This document shows positions 1 to 10,172 of a stretch of 19,595 nucleotides of DNA, in pieces. The notes below the pieces were generated by a model. The model was given only the letters and a program-made list of their open reading frames with translations, had not been told where the DNA came from and searched no databases. The position numbers and the translations under genes were made by a program. This DNA is from Glomus cerebriforme (taxonomy: Eukaryota; Glomeromycota; Glomeromycetes; Glomerales; Glomeraceae): NCBI GenBank assembly GCA_003550305.1, contig QKYT01000261.1:1-19595 (forward strand), in the 5' to 3' direction. Each line of letters opens with the position of its first letter. Positions within the stretch are counted from its first letter, which is position 1.

Positions 1-204
1 ATCTAGATTGCTGATCTATATATATATACAGTATTCGGTAAATCAGTTTGATAAATCTCAAAACTGATACCGATACCAAAATTACTGAAACCGATCGGTA
101 TATTTACTGAAGGATTTAGTTCAGTAAATCGCAAAACCGATACCAATCTGATACCGAAACTGATCAGTTCAGTTCGGTAATTACCGTTACCGATCGGAGC
201 CCTA
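1..204. repeat. CGGTA/TACCG-rich repeat, right edge of an element
   Basis: The stretch repeats variants of CGGTA, ACCGATACC and GATCAGTT in both orientations, so it is dense in short inverted repeats, and it stops abruptly near 204. Read on the minus strand it begins TAGGGCTCCGATCGGTAACG, which looks like the terminal sequence of a dispersed DNA element such as a hAT-type transposon. The other end lies outside the window, so no terminal repeat pair or target duplication can be shown. A short (TA)n run sits at about 19-28. Assignment to a transposon class is inference; the internal repetitiveness is directly visible. Confidence 0.5.
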
Positions 205-1084
205 GTTGTAGTTAATAAGAAGAAATAGTGGTTGAGCTTTCTAACTAATATGTTAGAAGCTTAGGATAAAATGGAAAATTTCAAATTTTAAATGGAAATT
301 TGAGGGATTTTATACTTTTTGTCAGTTTTATAATCTTATGTATAGTAACTATGACAAATTGTGTCAATAAGTTATAAGTCAGTGTATAAACGATAAGTGA
401 TTTTGACATACTTTTTGCGTGCACTTGCTTAATATGAAAAATGGGTTAGCAATATAATTTTGTTTATTATTAATCACAATAAAGTTGATTATGAAAAAAA
501 AATAATGTGTTATTTCTTATTTCATCCTAATTAAATAATATTATAGAGTGCAAATATTATTTTTAAAATATTTTGTATGACACAATAAATATGACTGATA
601 CATAATCAATATTATTGGATAATTTTTCATATGAAAAATAGTAACGGAAGGATCAAATAATTCACACTCACACGTTAAAAATTACAAGCCCTTTATTAGT
701 TTTAATATAGTTAAAAACTTTATTAATTTTCATATACATTTGTTAAAAAAAAAGCCTAAAATAGGCGAAATAGTTTACAAATAAATCTGAGTTATTATGA
801 TTATAACTTATTTAGCTTTTATTTTTTTTATCCTTAAATGAAATATACTATATAAAAATTATTGATGATTTATAGAAAATAAAGGAAATATGTATCACCC
901 TCAGATTTCTCAAAAATAAATACAGATAAAATAAATTCAATGTTTACAATCAGTAGTTTCCCAATGAATCTTGAAGTAAGTGATTGCAGAATACTCATCA
1001 AAGCCTCCTAAGTAGTAAATACAATAGACTATTATTAAAAACATGAAATGCAAGTAAGCAATTAGACTATTTATGCCAAAATGT
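205..1084. other. AT-rich intergenic stretch, nothing recognised
   Basis: About 880 bases of AT-rich sequence with A/T homopolymers and no open frame resembling a gene on either strand. No RNA gene or paired repeat was recognised. The right edge abuts the decayed 3' end of the minus-strand pseudogene. Confidence 0.5.
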
Positions 1085-2950
1085 TAACTTCCTCTTTGTC
1101 AGATATCTTCCTGCCATTATCCTACTAACATGATATCATTATAAATTTTGTGAAATCAAGAAGTGCATTACTCAAAGGCTTTTTTTCAATTCTTCATCAG
1201 ATGGCCAGATATAATTCTTATCCTCATACGAGAAATGGACGACCACTACATCTCTTGTGGCGAGTAGTTCTGCATAAGAAAGCATCAGATCAAAATATTC
1301 CATAAGTTCTTTTATTATCACTGTGGATAAAATCTCGAGAATGACTGGTCACTGGTGGATTATTAAACTTCCTAACGATTATGTCACTTTATTTATGAAT
1401 AATACGTCCATCGCTAAAATACGTCAAATGCCACTGTCTGGTTATTCAAAAGCCTTGCTTACTCAACCAATTCCACAAAATTTGATATAACTTTGCATCA
1501 TATATGCTCTCTCTAGATACTTTCTTATTAATAATTCCATTCACAGGCACTTTGGCTGTCTTATATGAATTTTGGATCACAAATCCAATAATTATTTTGT
1601 TGAATGCACAAATTGCAAACTTCAAGACATTAAAAATATTCAAAACTGAATTGAAAGGGATATCTTTCAATGGGCAAGTAAGATACACCTTAGATATTAC
1701 GCGTTGCAAAATAATCCAGCATATAAGAGGCAAGGTAATCCTAAATGAATCAGGTTCTTCACAAGGCAATATGATTCTTTAGCTGCAAGGAATTCAGTCA
1801 ATTCAGCTTCTTCGAAATCATTAACATACTATATCTAGGGTTGGTGCTTGTCATAAAATGGGACCAAAAGTAGTTTACGGCTTTCCTAGATTTGATGTTT
1901 AGAAGGGACTTGACCATTTTTCAAAATGTTTCATAATTGATAGCTTCCCAAGCCAATAATGTGATGCTGAAATATTATATTTCAGGTGGACCCTTCTAGA
2001 CTTTTGATCAAGTTGTTTTAGATTAAGCATTCAAGATAGACAAGGCCAGCATGGCTGTTAAAAGAAAATGGACAAGAATAAGGATCTCAATAAAAGATTT
2101 TTAATTGTTTGTTTTAGATAATACATCCGTTTGTCATGTTGTAGATGTTCTTGATAATTTTTGATGGTTATTTCAAAGTCTTCTGCAAACTGATTATACA
2201 TATATTCTACTTGCTTCAGAATGAAATATTTGTTTTTAACCATTTTCTTTATATTGAAAGGTGATAAAGGTGATTTACAATCAGGTCAATAATATGTAAG
2301 ATGCTGAAGATACCAATAACAACAATAGAATGAATTGTAAAGGCAGTGCTATTTCTAATGCTATGAAAGATATCCAGGACCTCAGAGCGAACATTTACAT
2401 TTATAACAATTTGAAGTTCGTCACCATGAGTTATTTTATCAAAACAATCAAGAAAACTTTGAGAAGAATTGATGAGTTTATAGGAGCTGAAGTAATCATC
2501 CCCATTTCTACTAAGAGCTCGACTGAATGTCACCCAAAAGTTGCTTGTATTGATGTGTTCAAAACTAATACTGTTACAGAAAGAAAAAAAAAGAAAAAGA
2601 CAACAGCAATTAGATGCAAATGGAGTAGTTACTTAGAAAACTAACATATGATTGAGCGAGAAACAATCTTATTAGTTACAAATATATCCTTCTTGTTCCA
2701 GCTGTTTAATTATATATAATACCCACGTAGACTTGCCAGAAGCTCGTGTTCTGAATAAAACTATAAATTGACCATCTTGAATTTTATCAAGCAAAGGACC
2801 ATTCAGATTTTCTAGATCCATAAAGTAATGAAAATCCCATTCGAACGGATGCATGGCACTATTAACTACCCACTTTCTTTTCTTCAACGCTATGCTCATA
2901 GTTGAAAAAAAAATTGAGAACGAGAAAGTGAAGGCTAAGTGTAAAGGCAA
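1085..2950 (-). pseudogene. Decayed P-loop NTPase/nuclease-like gene (Crinkler-type effector family)
   Basis: Minus-strand fragments in the order expected for a family very common in Rhizophagus. Near 2850-2672 a segment has DFHYFMDLENLNGPLLDKI followed by a Walker A-like RASGKST, then a stop. Near 2550-2250 a segment ends in IHSIVVIGIFSILHI, and after a frameshift comes FILKQVEYMYNQFAEDF (2243-2058). Near 2050-2035 HAGLVYLE is readable. At about 1769-1446 comes VPVNGIINKKVSRESIYDAKL and NWL. After further stops and a frameshift, the C-terminal part (RQWHL, then VVVHFSYEDKNYIWPSDEEL) can be followed to about 1085. The position where relatives carry a Walker B IDEFD-like motif lacks it. Relatives pair a P-loop NTPase with a restriction-nuclease-like C-terminal domain and are discussed as Crinkler-type effectors. 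This is remembered family knowledge, not a search. Multiple stops and frameshifts make it non-functional. Confidence 0.72.
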
Positions 2951-3295
2951 TTATGTGCATTCTTACATTATTCTATGGTCTTCCTTTCTGTTTCTAATGG
3001 TAAGAAAGAGTTTGGAATCTTCAATATTATTAAAAATATGACACGATGTGGATGACAATGAAGAAAAGAAAAGCATAAGTTTAAGTATTTGATATTATTG
3101 GCAAATATGATGGTGAAGATGAAAATTTAAGCCTATAATTTTGAGTAAAAATATACCAGCTCTTAAAGATTCCAAGAAAGATACCTAGTAATTATGTTTC
3201 TCTTCATTCGTATCAAAGAGAGCTAGGGCATCATTCATCTGATTAGTTCAATTCGTACTAATGTAAGCAATAATTTGCATAAAATTCTCTTTAGG
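2951..3295. other. Intergenic stretch between pseudogene and foldback element
   Basis: This AT-rich region lies upstream of the pseudogene in its own orientation, so it may contain its decayed 5' part, but I could not align any recognisable motif. On the minus strand near 3235-3180 a short frame reads MNDALALFDTNEEKHNY before a stop. It is too short to assign. Confidence 0.4.
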
Positions 3296-3985
3296 TACAC
3301 TTCCCGGTCAAAAGTATCCGACCACCCTAAAAATTAAAAATTAATTGAGAAAATTGAATTTTTTAATAAAAATTTTACATTTATTTTAAAGTATGAANCA
3401 TTAAAAACAATTAAGAAGTGTTTTTTTACTTAAATAGTAGTAAAATTCTGTATAAATATTTAATTCAAAAAATGTGAAAAATTTTATCTTTTTAATCAGA
3501 AGTACTACAGTAAAATAAATGCCAAGATTAGATTCTTTAACTAAAAAATACCTTATATTTCAAAAATCAGAAAGATTAGATCAATAGTTGTTGAGAAATC
3601 TGCCTTTGAAAATCATTAAAATTCATTAAAATTCANTAAAAATGATGGTTTACATATGAAATTTGCAAAAATTCATCATTTCTAAGTAATAATTTCTCAA
3701 TAACTGCTGATTCAATCCTTTTGATATTTGAGACATAAGCTATTCTTTAGTCAAAGAATCNATTTTTAACATTTATTTTACTATAACTGTACTGGTTAAA
3801 AAGTCAAAAATTTTTTCATCTTAAAAATTAAATATTTCTGCAGTATTTTATTATCAATTAAGCGAAAAATCACTTCTAAATAGTTTTTTTACACCTCAAA
3901 TTTAAAATAAACGTAAAATTTTATTAAAACCCCATTTTTTTTTTTAATTTTTAAGGTGGTCGGATACTTTTGACCGGGGAGTGTA
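3296..3985. mobile_element. Tc1/mariner-like foldback MITE, 690 bp
   Basis: The element starts TA + CACTTCCCGGTCAAAAGTAT and ends with the reverse complement of nearly the same 29-nt terminus + TA; the two termini (3298-3326 and 3955-3983) differ at one position. The flanking TA dinucleotides fit the target duplication of Tc1/mariner transposases. No transposase frame is present, so it is non-autonomous. The inverted similarity continues from the termini to the centre near 3640. For example, the left arm's TAAAATAAATGCCAAGATTAGATTC region is mirrored on the right arm around 3745-3785. The whole element is therefore an imperfect palindrome with arms of about 340 bp. Three ambiguous bases (3398, 3636, 3761) all fall inside it. 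Confidence 0.88.
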
Positions 3986-4729
3986 TCTGACGTTTTAGAT
4001 AATGGACATCTCTCTCTGTTTTAGGAAATTAATAAAACAAGTTGCACAATCTAGGAAAAAAAGGACACAAATTGTAAAGCGATTACATCATGTGATTTTT
4101 AACGATGCAATATATTTCGCTAAATTCCAATGCAAACTAGACGATTCCAACTCACTCATGCAAGAAAAAGAGGTAGCATTGGTGTACTGATCCATAGTTA
4201 GGTAATAAGTATATCAACAGCTTCCTCGAGAGAATTACCCCAATAGAACATGCATCTTGTACATTAGTAGTCTCGTCATTAATTCTAGTTTGGGAGTCTC
4301 CCTACAGGAATTTTATTTTTTTATGATTGACACATAAAATGACTAACAGAAGCTTATTTTGTAGTTATGATTGTATCTAAATGCACTTACAAGTAATACA
4401 AATTATCGAGATTTTTTTTTTAATTAGACGAGAAATTGTGGTAAATGTGAAACCTTCAAGATATAATTATTTTACAAGATAGTAACTTTAACAGAATTCT
4501 ACAAAGTTATGAAGTCATGAATCTAAATGCAACATTAATAGTATTAAACCATTTCAAGGAATTATTAGTCATAACGAAAGCAGGCGAAAATGATGAGAAA
4601 ATGATATGATATGATCTATTTAATATATGTATGACTAATGTTTTTAGTGGATTGTTGAGAATGTTAATATTTATACTGTATATATTTATCTATTTTTAAA
4701 AAAAAATTATATCAATATTTACAACTCAC
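3986..4729. other. Gene-poor stretch, nothing recognised
   Basis: AT-rich sequence without a convincing gene. A 62-codon plus-strand frame (4002-4190) begins six bases after a TGA and matches no family I know. Minus-strand frames here are broken every few dozen codons. No tRNA-like or repeat structure was recognised. Confidence 0.4.
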
Positions 4730-4880
4730 ACGGGATAGCTAACTCAATAGCTAAGTTACCTAAAAATTTTATGTCGTGGCAACAGCATCTGTTCCTTGAA
4801 AAGTTGGTCAAACTTGGTCATTTAGAGGAAGTAAAAGTCGTAACAAGGAATCCGTAGGTGAACCTGTGGAAGGATCATTA
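4730..4880 (+). pseudogene. 18S rRNA 3'-end fragment (dispersed rDNA remnant)
   Basis: Positions 4813-4834 match exactly the conserved stretch near the 3' end of fungal SSU rDNA (CTTGGTCATTTAGAGGAAGT...), followed by AAAAGTCGTAACAAGG and the conserved GGATCATTA end at 4872-4880. Two changes hit otherwise near-invariant positions: AA at 4849-4850 where TT is expected, and T at 4867 where C is expected. Upstream similarity to the helix 44 region fades by about 4730 (CGGGAT at 4729-4734 may be its limit). The rest of the 18S gene, the 5.8S and the 28S are absent, so this is a truncated, mutated copy and not a working rRNA gene. The left boundary is approximate. Confidence 0.85.
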
Positions 4881-5015
4881 TTGATTTTAGCTAACCATGG
4901 CTATTTTAGCCATGGTTATGCGAAATTTTGTATTTAAACCCCGTATTTTACATGAAATTTCAATTTTAAAATCGTGTATTGTAATACACGATCAATTAAA
5001 ATGATAATTCTCCAT
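4881..5015 (+). pseudogene. Probable ITS1 remnant with two hairpins
   Basis: This sequence directly continues the 18S 3' end and so occupies the position of ITS1. It contains two clean hairpins. TAACCATGGCT (4892-4902) pairs with AGCCATGGTTA (4908-4918) around a 5-nt loop. ATCGTGTATT (4971-4980) pairs with AATACACGAT (4983-4992). No 5.8S start follows. The right limit is a guess, and identity as ITS1 rests on adjacency rather than recognised sequence. Confidence 0.55.
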
Positions 5016-5460
5016 TGGTCCAAGCGTTGATAAATTAATCCATATCCAAACTCGGCACATATTGACATATATGGTTCCTTAATCTGTCGCAAAAAAATAA
5101 ATAAATACAACCCATAAGGGAAATACTATAAATCTGTTAAGTACACAAATAATATTCCATAATTCTACGCACTATTAAAAAATTTCTGTCACATTTATCA
5201 CTTTTTCCTAGTAATATTAACTTTAATAAAAAATATATATCTTTTTTTTATTTAAGCAAATTTACCTATTCAATTACTTCAATTACTATAAAATCAAATA
5301 ATACAATGCAAATTTTTTTTAAAAAAAACTATTTTATTAATAATATCAACTATATCAACTCTAAATGCATCACTTTAAAAGAGAAGCTCAAACACGAAAT
5401 AAATCGTGATTTTTCGATGAAAAACCCCCCAAATCCATACAAAATTCATCCAACCCAAAA
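5016..5460. other. Intergenic; 3' flank of F-box gene A
   Basis: AT-rich sequence between the rDNA fragment and the stop codon of the minus-strand F-box gene. It should hold that gene's 3' untranslated region and polyadenylation site. AATAAA-like runs are too frequent in this base composition to choose one. Confidence 0.4.
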
Positions 5461-6954
5461 TCATACATCCTTTTCTGTAGAAACAATAATATGTTCTTTA
5501 AATAAAACATTCTTTCTTACATATTTATCTAATACTAAATTAATACCATGAGATTTTCTTTCCAAAGGAATTTCAAGTTTTAATTTATTTGTCAATCTTT
5601 TCTTACATCCACTCAAAAATACATCTAAAGTTTCTGCATTAAATTCCCAATATGAATCCAAACATAAAGTATTTAATTTTTTAGGAATATCATCTGATAA
5701 ACTTTTTAAGATATCATCAAATTTGTAAGTTTTATCGCTTATAAAATTTATAAAACGTAATTTTTCTAAATTTGAACAAGTTCTAAAAAATTTTAATAAA
5801 AGATTCTTTCTAATTTTAAAACCAAAAAAAGGTCCTTCATATACCACCAAATTTGGACAATATTCAATGAGATTTTCAGAAAATTTCGAAAATTCCTTAT
5901 AGCGTTGAGGATTATAAATTCTATGTGTATTTTTTCTAAAATGAAGATATTTTATTTTATTTTGATGATCCTTCAAAATATCACTAACAATATTCAAATT
6001 ATTATATGAGATCGTAACTCTCAATTTCTCCAATTTTGGGAACCAAGATGAATCGCCCATCCTTACATCAGAATTTAGATCAATATCTAATTCTTTCAAA
6101 TTCTTACAATTTACCATGAAAATTCTAGAACATCCTGATAATTTCAACTTATCAATACTATCGATATTTTCCTTTTTCTTGATAATATCCTCAATTGAAA
6201 GTGGTATACGATTCTTAGTATTAACACTTAAAGATTCCAAAGGAACTTTTTGTCTTTCAAATAATTGAACTAATCCATTATTTGTACTAGATCCATCTAA
6301 ATCTTCTAATTGAAACGATTTAATTTGAGTGCATTTTTGTGATAAAATATACATTAAATCTGAATGTTTTTTTCCTTTATAATAAAATTCTGTAATATTT
6401 GATAAACATTTTTCACTATCAGGTAAAAGTGGAAAATGAATGATTTTAGTCGAACCTTGTAAATCATAAAGATCAATCCTATAAATTTTTCTACATTTAT
6501 TCATCAACATCTTAAAAATATGATCAAATAATTGATAATAACAAAATATTCTTTCATTACTTTCTTTTTGATGATAATTTTCTTTTATCCAAAATGGTAT
6601 AGCAAGATGAAAATTTTGATAATTTATAATTTGTAGATGTGACGGATAATCATGTGATGCTTGTCGTAAAATTTCTTCTGATAATTGAAATCCATTTTTT
6701 ATAAAAGAATCTTTTGATTCTTTTGGTAAACATGTAATGTATGTTTTAATAATTAAAATAATTGAAATCTTATTATTATAACCATTATAACCATTATTAA
6801 TAATTTCCAAAGGATTTCTCCAAAGAATAGAAATTGCTAATGAACTCCATTGTTTATTCACAAAAATGCAATTATGTAAAGTTTTGTGATCATAATTTCC
6901 TGTAGTGAAATTTTCAAATATTTTTAAAAGATATTTAGGTGAAAGAGAATCCAT
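5461..6954 (-). CDS. F-box protein with LRR-like C-terminal region (F-box A)
   Basis: Uninterrupted 497-codon frame, no intron needed. Residues about 3-50 form a diverged F-box: LSPKYLLKIFENF, then CIFVNKQWSSLAISILWRNP, the usual L-P-x(n)-C-x-x-V-C/N-x-x-W pattern of this fungal family. The rest is a series of irregular leucine-rich segments (for example NLKELDIDL, FPKLEKLRV, CSNLEKLRF) expected to fold as a substrate-binding solenoid. The F-box would bind Skp1 in an SCF ubiquitin ligase; the target cannot be predicted. It is a paralogue of the genes at 7235-8743 and 13844-15316, sharing blocks such as CLSNITEF, VPLESL and Y-E-G-P-F, but it lacks their Cys-Cys-Cys block in the middle. The first ATG gives the F-box at the extreme N-terminus, as in the paralogues. 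No signal peptide or membrane segment is visible. Confidence 0.88.
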   Translation of the reverse strand: MDSLSPKYLLKIFENFTTGNYDHKTLHNCIFVNKQWSSLAISILWRNPLEIINNGYNGYNNKISIILIIKTYITCLPKESKDSFIKNGFQLSEEILRQASHDYPSHLQIINYQNFHLAIPFWIKENYHQKESNERIFCYYQLFDHIFKMLMNKCRKIYRIDLYDLQGSTKIIHFPLLPDSEKCLSNITEFYYKGKKHSDLMYILSQKCTQIKSFQLEDLDGSSTNNGLVQLFERQKVPLESLSVNTKNRIPLSIEDIIKKKENIDSIDKLKLSGCSRIFMVNCKNLKELDIDLNSDVRMGDSSWFPKLEKLRVTISYNNLNIVSDILKDHQNKIKYLHFRKNTHRIYNPQRYKEFSKFSENLIEYCPNLVVYEGPFFGFKIRKNLLLKFFRTCSNLEKLRFINFISDKTYKFDDILKSLSDDIPKKLNTLCLDSYWEFNAETLDVFLSGCKKRLTNKLKLEIPLERKSHGINLVLDKYVRKNVLFKEHIIVSTEKDV

Positions 6955-7234
6955 CTTATGGTACTGTATACAGTTATTTCAAAAAAAAAAAAAGAAAAGA
7001 AATTTTGAAGCAGAGAGAAGCTGTGATCGTTTATTACATTTATTGATTATAATGATCTGCATGATGTCATTTACTCATTTTATATTTTATTTATGATTCA
7101 CTTATTTGTGATATGAACTCGTAGATCGCACTCAGCTGACGTTATAACTGATAATAATATTTAATGATTTCAAAAAAATATATATACATATATATATATA
7201 ATATAAACTAATTATATTTAATCATTCTTCATTC
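6955..7234. promoter_or_regulatory. Short spacer between tandem F-box genes
   Basis: These 280 bp must contain the promoter and 5' leader of F-box A and the 3' end of F-box B. An A13 tract lies close to the F-box A start (about 6980-6993). An AT microsatellite lies near 7180-7205, just downstream of the F-box B stop. No specific transcription factor site was identified. Confidence 0.4.
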
Positions 7235-8743
7235 TTATATATTTCCTAAAAAACCTACAAGTAGATCGATCTTTTCGTATTTGATATAATTTGATTTTAC
7301 AACTTTTTGATTTGCAAAATTTTCCATAATCAATTCAATATCCTGAGATTGTGGTATAAATTTAAATTCCAAAGTTCTAATCAATCTAGTAGCACATGCT
7401 TGTAAAAAGTTTCTTAAGGCTTTAGCTGAAATAATACAATTATCTACAAATTGTAATTTAGTTAAATTAATTGGAACAAATGATCCAGCTTGTTCAAATA
7501 TATTACTAATGTCAACATAATCGGAATTTGAATTGTGTAGAATCAAATATTCAAGTTTTGGACATTTTTGAAAAAATGATTGTAACATTTCAATTCCATT
7601 AGTATGAAATGGTCCATCATAATAATAAAGATTTTTACAATTATTAATCAATACTTCAGTAAACATGAGAAATTCTTCCATATCTATTGTATCTGAATGA
7701 ATTAAATTAATTTCTAAATATTCCAAACTTCCATGAGTATTTTGAATAAAGGTACTTAATTGTGATAAAGTACAATTCTTTAGACGAATTCTTAATTCTC
7801 TAAGTTTTGGAAATGAAGAATTCATAAAATTTTCCCAAACCGTTGATTCAATACGCATGGAGGGAGATATTTTAATTTTTTCAAGATTCTTACTTTCTGT
7901 AAAATAATCCAATGAATATTCCATTCCAAATAATCTTATCTCAGTAACAGAAATTGCTCTTTTCTTAATAATATTTTCAAGAAGAGGGATCTTATTATTT
8001 TTCATGTTTATCAATATAAAATCCAAAGGAACTCTTTGTATTTCAATAAGTTTAATTAACCCTCCATTATCTGTACAACAACATTCTATATTAAATCTTT
8101 TGATGTTCCTACATGATTGAGCTGCAAGATACATAAATTCTGAAAAAAGACATCCTTTACATGAAAATTCCGTGATGTTGGATAAACACTCTTTAGCTCC
8201 TGGTAAAAGAGGAAGTTGTAAAATTTCATCCTTAATATCAGCTTTCATAAAGATACTAAATCTTTTCAAATTTGTACATTTACTCATAAACAATTTTCCA
8301 ATAAGTTCCAAGAATTGAAATTGACGAAATCTTATATCAAAAGTATTTTGTGGTCTATAATTTTTTTTTACCCAAAAACCAATAGCATTATATAAAGATT
8401 GATAATCAAAACCTTTTAATAATGATGGATAATCAATAGAAGTTGATTTCAAAATTGAAACAGATAATTGTAAATCATTATTCAATATTTGAGATTTTGA
8501 TTCTTGTGGTAAACAAGAAATATAAATTGAAATCAATGGTATAAGTCGTAATCTATTTTCTTCTTTAGAATGTAACCATTCAATTGGTTCTCTCCAAAGT
8601 ATAGTAAGTCCGGCCTCACACCATTTACGATTAACCAGGATACAAGCATATAATGATTTGAAACTATCCTTCCATTCATTGTTCCATGGGCTAAAATTCT
8701 CAAAAATGTATAAAAGACATTCGGTTGGTAATTTGGGATCCAT
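7235..8743 (-). CDS. F-box protein with LRR-like C-terminal region (F-box B)
   Basis: Intact, intronless 502-codon frame. The N-terminal F-box is LPTECLLYIFENF (residues about 5-17) followed by CILVNRKWCEAGLTILWREP (about 34-53). Leucine-rich segments follow (FPKLRELRI, GSLEYLEINL, CPKLEYLIL), suggesting a curved substrate-recognition repeat domain of an SCF ubiquitin ligase adaptor. A central block GCLFSEFMYLAAQSC...ECCCTDNGGLIKLIE has a clear counterpart in the gene at 13844-15316, so these two are closer to each other than to F-box A next door. The ATG is preceded on the coding strand by an A-rich leader, and F-box placement supports this start. Cytosolic or nuclear location is expected from the absence of signal or membrane segments. 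The substrate is unknown. Confidence 0.9.
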   Translation of the reverse strand: MDPKLPTECLLYIFENFSPWNNEWKDSFKSLYACILVNRKWCEAGLTILWREPIEWLHSKEENRLRLIPLISIYISCLPQESKSQILNNDLQLSVSILKSTSIDYPSLLKGFDYQSLYNAIGFWVKKNYRPQNTFDIRFRQFQFLELIGKLFMSKCTNLKRFSIFMKADIKDEILQLPLLPGAKECLSNITEFSCKGCLFSEFMYLAAQSCRNIKRFNIECCCTDNGGLIKLIEIQRVPLDFILINMKNNKIPLLENIIKKRAISVTEIRLFGMEYSLDYFTESKNLEKIKISPSMRIESTVWENFMNSSFPKLRELRIRLKNCTLSQLSTFIQNTHGSLEYLEINLIHSDTIDMEEFLMFTEVLINNCKNLYYYDGPFHTNGIEMLQSFFQKCPKLEYLILHNSNSDYVDISNIFEQAGSFVPINLTKLQFVDNCIISAKALRNFLQACATRLIRTLEFKFIPQSQDIELIMENFANQKVVKSNYIKYEKIDLLVGFLGNI

Positions 8744-10172
8744 TTTTTAAAATTTAACTAAAAGAAAAAAAAATTTTTTTTTTTAATATCCAAGTAAATA
8801 TATTTAAAGAAAATCCACTATCAAAGTTCGTACGAAAAAAAAATTTTTTCTAAAATTGTACGAAAAAGATAGGAAATCCAGTATCGTAAATTTACAATAT
8901 CACTTACCAATAAAGTTATTCGTCAATTATTAATTCTTTTTTTTCTTTCAAACAATATATGAGAAAATTATATCAGAGTTCGACAAAACCGAAATAATAA
9001 TAATAAAAAAAAAAAAAAAAATTTTTAAATATAAAAACTGCGGGAATGAAGTAAAAAGTTAGACCGTAAACGTGAGAAAACTTGGTTTTAATTTTTTTTA
9101 ATTTTTTATTTATAATATTTATTAATTACATCATCGTGCCGTTATTAATATTATGATTAACCCAAACATTTCCTATTTTAAGTTATTGAGTAATTATTTA
9201 AAGGTAAAACTCATTTAATTCTAGATGACTAGATCACGCAGTAACCGATTCCAAGATCTCAAAAAAAATTTTTTCATATGTGAAGTATTGTAGAACATCT
9301 GACTATTAATTTTTAACGTTTAATATGCTCCGATGAATGACACGAATAATCATGCGTCATTAAACGTCAGTGATAACGTATGATATTCCCTGCGGAATCA
9401 TGTGATATTTGATATCACCGGTGTCACACCTTATTTTTTAAGTATTCTGGTAAAAACTTCTATTCGACACTCACTAACTGCCACATGTACGGCATATTTA
9501 TTTCGTGGAATGTTAATCTGATACCTAATTTATTATGATAATTTAGTGAATTGGTCACAATGGAAGTGCAAATATTTCATGTGAACGTTGTACAAATACT
9601 TTAAAATTCTCTAAGGATTGGATACGCAAAGATTCTAAGAAATTAAATGATAAACAATCAACTAATCAACTGATCAGAATACAGCAAATCAATCCATTTT
9701 TAACGCATCCCGAGGAAAAAAAAAAAAGATCATCAAATATTTAATTGTACGTATTACAGTACGATGATGTATTAAAAATTTGACTTGTGGTTTCTTTAAA
9801 CCAAATTTAGAAAGAATTTAAAACTGATTCTGCAATCATCTTTTTTCCTTTAGTATTTTAAATTGTCAGTTTGTGTGATAAGGATTTGATTTGACGCCAT
9901 TAAAAATTTCTTTACCATTTTTATAATGAATGCCATCATACGTTTTTAATTTAGCCTCATAGATCGTTCATTGTATGAAAGGGTTAATATATAAGATGTA
10001 CACATATAAAAATGTTGTTCATTCGTGATTGAGAAAATAAAAAATCAATTAAAGTGACACAAAAAATAATTATATATATTACGGGATTTTCTCTACATTT
10101 ATTATATAACTACTAAATTTATTATTACCCTCCGAACGGGATAATTATATAATAAAATACATTTTTCCAAAA
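8744..10172. promoter_or_regulatory. Divergent intergenic region between F-box B and membrane gene 1
   Basis: About 1.4 kb separates two divergent genes and so holds both promoters. Close to F-box B there is a perfect palindrome TTCGTACGAA (8827-8836) and a second GTACGAAAAA copy at about 8858-8867. Homopolymer runs occur near 8765-8785 and 9004-9022. A non-ATG open stretch of about 64 codons with a Cys-x-x-Cys pair lies at 9550-9744 (see findings). No recognisable core promoter element can be fixed in this base composition. Confidence 0.4.

Noticed and set aside
1504..1782. Plus-strand open frame of about 92 codons
   Set aside because: It lies antisense to the segment that matches the P-loop/effector pseudogene on the minus strand and shows no family resemblance.
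2330..2644. Plus-strand open frame of about 104 codons
   Set aside because: Antisense to the IHSIVVIGIFSIL-containing pseudogene segment; it ends in a lysine-rich run from a poly-A tract.
4002..4190. Plus-strand frame of 62 codons next to the foldback element
   Set aside because: Short, no recognisable domain, no supporting splice or neighbour evidence; kept only as a note in the intergenic entry.
4180..4260. Minus-strand frame reading DACSIGVIL, faintly like a protein kinase motif
   Set aside because: Only a few residues match and the frame is broken on both sides, so a kinase fragment cannot be supported.
4730..5015. A functional rRNA gene or rDNA unit
   Set aside because: Only the 3' end of 18S is present, conserved bases are altered and no 5.8S follows.
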